From NCBI GenBank assembly GCA_019415985.1, contig DXYE01000117.1, forward strand, positions 1 to 8,084: DNA of 8,084 bases, read 5' to 3'. Below, piece by piece: positions 6,053 to 8,084 of this stretch. The notes under the pieces were generated by a model. The model searched no databases, was not told where the DNA came from, and worked only from the letters and a program-made list of their open reading frames with translations. Source of the stretch: Clostridiales bacterium (GTDB taxonomy: Bacteria > Bacillota > Clostridia > Oscillospirales > CAG-272). The first letter of the stretch is position 1; every line of letters starts with the position of its first letter. The translations under genes and the position numbers were made by a program.

Positions 6053-6217
6053 TTGCACATGTTGTTAAGTTTGTATTCAAAGTGCCGACAGTACGGTTTT
6101 GCCCTTTTCGGGGTTTATCCGTGTGCCGGCGCTTTTTTATATAGATATTCCAGCCTCAATCAGGCAGAAAGGAGCGAAAGTGGCACAAACTATTGTCATT
6201 GGCCGCATCACCGCTGA
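6053..6217 (+). CDS. Putative leader peptide ahead of ssb
   Basis: AAAGGAG (6039-6045) is followed at 7 nt by TTG (6053) and at 13 nt by an in-frame ATG (6059). Either starts a frame reading MLLSLYSKCRQYGFALFGV and continuing, with two more Cys, through the hairpin and 38 bases into ssb in another frame; it ends with TGA at 6215-6217. The 5' arm of the attenuator hairpin lies inside codons SKCRQYG. A ribosome translating or stalling here would therefore change whether the terminator can fold. This arrangement recalls the translation-linked attenuation described upstream of tet(M) in Tn916. The peptide itself probably has no function apart from being translated. It may alternatively be non-coding; the start codon is uncertain. 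Confidence 0.5.
   Translation: MHMLLSLYSKCRQYGFALFGVYPCAGAFLYRYSSLNQAERSESGTNYCHWPHHR
6079..6138 (+). terminator. Attenuator hairpin in the ssb leader
   Basis: The arm AAGTGCCGACAGTACGG (6079-6096 region) pairs with CCGTGTGCCGGCGCTT (6119-6134), with one A-C mismatch, one bulged G and two G-U pairs. TTTTTT follows at 6133-6138. The loop contains a smaller CCC/GGG hairpin. It lies 42 bases before the ssb start and downstream of a strong promoter, so it should stop most transcription unless its folding is prevented. It therefore controls ssb rather than ending an upstream gene. Confidence 0.75.
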
Positions 6218-6596
6218 TCTGGAGATGAAGACCAGTGCAAACGGAAATCCCTATGTTCGTTTTGACCTTGTTGAAAATATTGGAAGTAAGGAAAACAGCA
6301 GACCGCAATACTTTCAAATTTGCGCTTGGAGCGATGACGCCAAAAGGATTGTCAAGGCCCGCGCAAAAAAAGGAAGCCTCATTTGGGTATCCGGTTCGTT
6401 GGAGCTTGAGACATTTACAAAACGAGACGGCATTACCACAGATAAAAGGCTGAAGCTTCTGCTGGACAACTGGGGATTTATCCCTGTCGGAGCCTCCAAA
6501 GAGCACCCGCGCTCTGTGGAACAAACCTCTCCCGAAACGCCAGCGCCCATGAAAGCGCCGGAAATTGACGGAGACAGAGAACCCTTGCCGGTATAA
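6180..6596 (+). CDS. ssb: Element-borne single-stranded DNA-binding protein
   Basis: SSB coats single-stranded DNA, here probably during conjugative transfer or replication of the element. The start is GTG at 6180, five bases after AAAGGAG; the frame is open further upstream but that part is the attenuator. The 138-residue product opens with AQTIVIGRITADLEMKT, the hallmark of SSBs on Tn1549-like elements. It continues with the OB-fold strands: PYVRFDLVE, YFQICAWSDDAKRIV, KGSLIWVSGSLELETF and LKLLLDNWGFIPVG. The tail (about 105-138) is rich in Pro and Glu and ends DREPLPV. The usual acidic DDDIPF-like tip of housekeeping SSBs is absent, so recruitment of host repair proteins may differ. It is followed by a strong terminator, so it is probably expressed alone under attenuator control. 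Confidence 0.92.
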   Translation: MAQTIVIGRITADLEMKTSANGNPYVRFDLVENIGSKENSRPQYFQICAWSDDAKRIVKARAKKGSLIWVSGSLELETFTKRDGITTDKRLKLLLDNWGFIPVGASKEHPRSVEQTSPETPAPMKAPEIDGDREPLPV

Positions 6597-6606
6597 AGCC
6601 CGGCGC

Positions 6607-6667
6607 AAAAGAGGAACCGTATCGTGTTTTTCAAAGGAAGAAAAGCATGGACGGTTCCTCTTTTTTT
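6607..6667 (+). terminator. Strong intrinsic terminator after ssb
   Basis: AAAAGAGGAACCGT (6607-6620) and ACGGTTCCTCTTTT (6651-6664) are perfect 14-bp complements, and the T-run continues to 6667. An inner stem, TGTTTTTC with GAAAAGCA, extends the structure. The next gene starts only 37 bases later with no clear promoter of its own, so the hairpin could also act as a read-through control point. Confidence 0.85.
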
Positions 6668-6703
6668 GTTTTAACGAAAATCAAAACAGAAAGGATGAAC
6701 AGA

Positions 6704-7048
6704 ATGAAAAACAAACCAAATCTTTGGAACAGTGTGTCCGTGCTTGTGGTCGCAGTGTTGATCGTAACTGCCTTTATCCGTGGTATGGCACAAATATGGC
6801 TTTATGCGGCTGTCTTTGCTGCATGGGCAGTATGGGTAACCTATGCCGGAAGCATCGAATCCAACCTGATGCAGATGGTTCTGGCAAAGGAAAAAATCAA
6901 TCTGTTTATGAAGGGACAGGACACGGATCTGAACGCCATTTATGAAAAGTTCGGCGTGGATTACGACCTGTTCTCGCTGCTCATGCACCGGGAAGAAGAC
7001 GCAGAAGGGCGTTTTCATATCCGGTGGGGCGAGCAACAGATCGCTTAA
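6704..7048 (+). CDS. Small membrane protein of the element
   Basis: This is a 114-residue protein with ATG at 6704 and AAAGG nine bases upstream; an in-frame ATG at 6695 lies on the ribosome binding site itself. Two hydrophobic helices follow the start: about 9-27 (VSVLVVAVLIVTAFI) and about 31-48 (WLYAAVFAAWAVWVTYA). The soluble C-terminal part includes MVLAKEKINLFMKGQD, then DLNAIYEKFGVDYDLFSLLM and an acidic-to-basic tail ending EGRFHIRWGEQQIA. It resembles unnamed proteins that I associate with the ssb region of Tn1549-like elements, but I cannot assign a function or a family name. Both helices and a cytoplasmic tail are intact. A role in the transfer apparatus is possible but not shown. 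Confidence 0.75.
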   Translation: MKNKPNLWNSVSVLVVAVLIVTAFIRGMAQIWLYAAVFAAWAVWVTYAGSIESNLMQMVLAKEKINLFMKGQDTDLNAIYEKFGVDYDLFSLLMHREEDAEGRFHIRWGEQQIA

Positions 7049-7076
7049 TAGATATAGAAAGAAGGGTGATTTTGCA

Positions 7077-7139
7077 ATGGCAGCCATAAAACAAATCACG
7101 GGTATCAATAAACCGACCGGGACGGTGAAACGGCCATGA
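7077..7139 (+). CDS. 20-residue ORF coupled to DUF5131 gene
   Basis: AGAAGGGTG precedes the ATG at 7077 at good distance. The 20-codon frame (MAAIKQITGINKPTGTV plus a short basic end) stops at a TGA that overlaps the next ATG as ATGA. The gene downstream has no good ribosome binding site of its own, so this ORF may deliver ribosomes to it, or may be a genuine microprotein. Function unknown. Confidence 0.5.
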   Translation: MAAIKQITGINKPTGTVKRP

Positions 7140-7535
7140 TGAATTTAAGCAAGATTGGGTGGTGCGACTTCTCATGGAATCCGGTAACCGGATGCAGAGA
7201 CAACTGCTATTTTTGCTATGGGAGGCATCAGGCCGCACGGCTATGCGGTACTGTCCGGCTCAATCTGGGAGACCCGCAGATACAAAAAGACCCCAAAAGA
7301 GGGCTTTATATTCTGCCGGCGCCTTTTCACAATGACTCCGACAAAGTAATCGCATATCCGGCCGGGTTCGCTCCTACTCTTCATCCCTACCGGCTCGACA
7401 TGATAGCCGCCAAGAAAAAACCGGCAAACATCTATGTTTGCAGCACCGGGGAGCTGTTCGGAGAATGGATTCCGGAAAAATGGATTGACCTGGTGTTTGA
7501 TGCTTGCAAAGCAGCGCCGTGGCACAATTACCAAG
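7136..7535 (+). pseudogene. Gp37/Gp68 (DUF5131) family protein, C-terminally cut
   Basis: DUF5131 (phage Gp37/Gp68) proteins are radical-SAM-like proteins of unknown reaction with a three-cysteine motif; they often pair with TcmP proteins on mobile elements. The N-terminus is typical: MNLSKIGWCDFSWNPVTGCR, with Cys20, Cys24 and Cys27 in CX3CX2C order (GCRDNCYFCYGRHQAARL). The next recognisable segment is YVCSTGELFGEWIPEKWIDL, then APWHNY around residue 130, where relatives continue LFLTKNP. Here the sequence changes to an unrelated segment: the frame runs on to a stop at 7573, but from about 7535 it is the antisense of another gene. Members are normally about twice this length or more, so the gene is truncated. 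Starts at 7136 and 7139 are equally possible; coupling to the upstream ORF favours 7136. Confidence 0.8.
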
Positions 7536-7536
7536 G

Positions 7537-7781
7537 TTTTTTCGTATGCTTTCCAGTGCTGTTTCTATGTTGACCTTTTCAGGTTTCACGGAAAGCATTT
7601 CCGCAATCTTACGGGCAGTTTCATCCTCCTGCACAAAGCAGGATATCTGATAGATCCGCCCCTTGTTGCTTACGACTTCACCTTTTAGCACCATATTCTC
7701 CAGCACTTGTGCAATTTCCTCCGGTTTTACCCGCAGCTGCGGCTGAGGAATCCGGTCATTCAACAACCGGAAAGCCGCCTT
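7537..7781 (-). pseudogene. Fragment resembling RecD-type helicase
   Basis: The - strand between the DUF5131 join and the methylase join encodes about 80 residues without either natural end. LRVKPEEIAQVLENMVLKGE, then VVSNKGRIYQISCFVQEDETARKIAEML and KVNIETALESIRKNLG resemble the helical region of RecD2-like helicases just before the ATPase core. There, a short basic strand-helix (RIYLP..., A.RKIA..L) is followed by a linker to Walker A. No Walker motif is present, because the frame meets DUF5131 antisense sequence at about 7537. At its other end it meets methylase sequence near 7780. There is no start codon with a ribosome binding site. The family call is moderate; the fragment status is clear. 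Confidence 0.45.
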
Positions 7782-8084
7782 TAAAGGTGTTGTTCGGCAG
7801 GCGAATAGCGCCGAGCAGGTCGGCTCGCTGTGCGATATACTTCCGCACGGCTGGATTTTCCTTATCCATTGTGCCTTTGCTTGTGATAAGCGCCATCACG
7901 CCGCCCGGTCTAAGCTTGTCTAAGGACTTCGCAAAAAAGTAGTCGTGGATTAAAAAATTATGCTTGTTATACCTCCTGTCATTCACTCGAATATCGCCGA
8001 AAGGCACATTTCCGATCACAGCGTCAAAAAAGCTGTCGGGGATATTTGCTTCCTCAAAGGCTAAAGCCGCTATCGAGGTTTTCT
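7756..8084 (-). CDS. N6-methylase/helicase-type element protein, partial
   Basis: This frame enters from beyond the window edge and runs to a TGA at 7756-7758. The recognisable part is an N6-adenine-type SAM methyltransferase segment: FDAVIGNVPFGD (an NPPY-like N-V-P-F motif), VNDRRYNKHNFLIHDYFFAK, LRPGGVMALITSKGTMDK, then AVRKYIAQRADLLGAIRLPN and NTFK. This matches the methylase domain of the very large methylase-SNF2 helicase proteins of Tn1549-like elements, as I remember them. In those, NTFK is followed by a conserved AGTEV-like segment; here it is replaced by GGFPVVE and a stop at the join to the RecD-like fragment. The gene is therefore truncated on its 3' side and incomplete on its 5' side in this window. 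An internal GTG at 8019 is not the true start. Confidence 0.75.
   Translation of the reverse strand, partial: KTSIAALAFEEANIPDSFFDAVIGNVPFGDIRVNDRRYNKHNFLIHDYFFAKSLDKLRPGGVMALITSKGTMDKENPAVRKYIAQRADLLGAIRLPNNTFKGGFPVVE

Larger units (their letters stand above)
5927..6150. repeat. 13-nt inverted repeat flanking the ssb promoter-leader
   Basis: GAATATCTATATA at 5927-5939 is the exact reverse complement of TATATAGATATTC at 6138-6150. The first copy is just upstream of the -35 box; the second lies immediately after the attenuator T-run. The pair could be binding sites of one regulator, or edges of an inserted regulatory cassette. AT-richness raises the probability of a chance match. Confidence 0.45.

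Noticed and set aside
6099..6179. Longer SSB starting upstream of 6180
   Set aside because: The upstream frame covers the attenuator hairpin, while the GTG at 6180 has AAAGGAG at ideal spacing and gives the family's normal AQTIVIG start.
1..8084. CRISPR array, tRNA or rRNA gene
   Set aside because: No regularly spaced direct repeats, cloverleaf-forming segments or conserved rRNA stretches were seen on either strand.

Overview
The window looks like low-to-mid-GC Firmicutes DNA, most likely a gut-type clostridium (Lachnospiraceae or Oscillospiraceae). It appears to be a worn, mosaic remnant of a Tn1549/CTn-type integrative conjugative element. The evidence is AGGAGG-like ribosome binding sites, consensus sigma-A promoters, and several proteins characteristic of such elements: an SSB of the MAQTIVIG type, a Gp37/Gp68 (DUF5131) protein, a fragment of the large N6-methylase/SNF2-type protein, a short HTH/excisionase-like protein and an arm-domain integrase fragment. 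All identifications come from reading motifs; no database search was possible.

Left part (1-2640) is mostly decay. About 120 bases at roughly 80% AT give way abruptly to DNA near 50% GC. Next come an unidentified open frame, a clearly recognisable but frameshifted tspO pseudogene, two short overlapping open frames on the + strand, and an N-terminal integrase fragment on the - strand that stops without its catalytic domain. A perfect 13-bp hairpin, a long AT-rich stretch with no convincing gene, and an intact GNAT acetyltransferase on the - strand follow.

Middle part (2639-5917) is intact cargo, all on the + strand. A truncated HTH protein overlaps the start of an unrecognised 231-residue protein with a winged-helix-like middle, and that gene is followed by an unrecognised two-helix membrane protein. 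A perfect-consensus promoter (TTGACA, 17 nt, TATAAT) then drives a two-gene overlapping operon encoding an OLD/RloA-type AAA ATPase and an RloB-type Toprim-like protein. This is the architecture of RloAB/AbiL-type abortive-infection anti-phage systems and is the main functional unit of the window.

Right part (5918-7139) is the ssb region. A strong promoter is followed by a leader that carries a small leader ORF overlapping a long hairpin with a T-run. This looks like a translation-sensitive attenuator ahead of ssb. After ssb come a strong terminator, a small membrane protein and a 20-residue ORF coupled by ATGA to a DUF5131 gene.

The right end (7136-8084) is chimeric. The DUF5131 gene is cut off after about 133 residues and runs into an opposite-strand fragment resembling a RecD-type helicase. 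That fragment in turn abuts a truncated, opposite-strand N6-methylase-type fragment that leaves the window. Either the element has been heavily rearranged or these joins are assembly artefacts; read mapping would decide.
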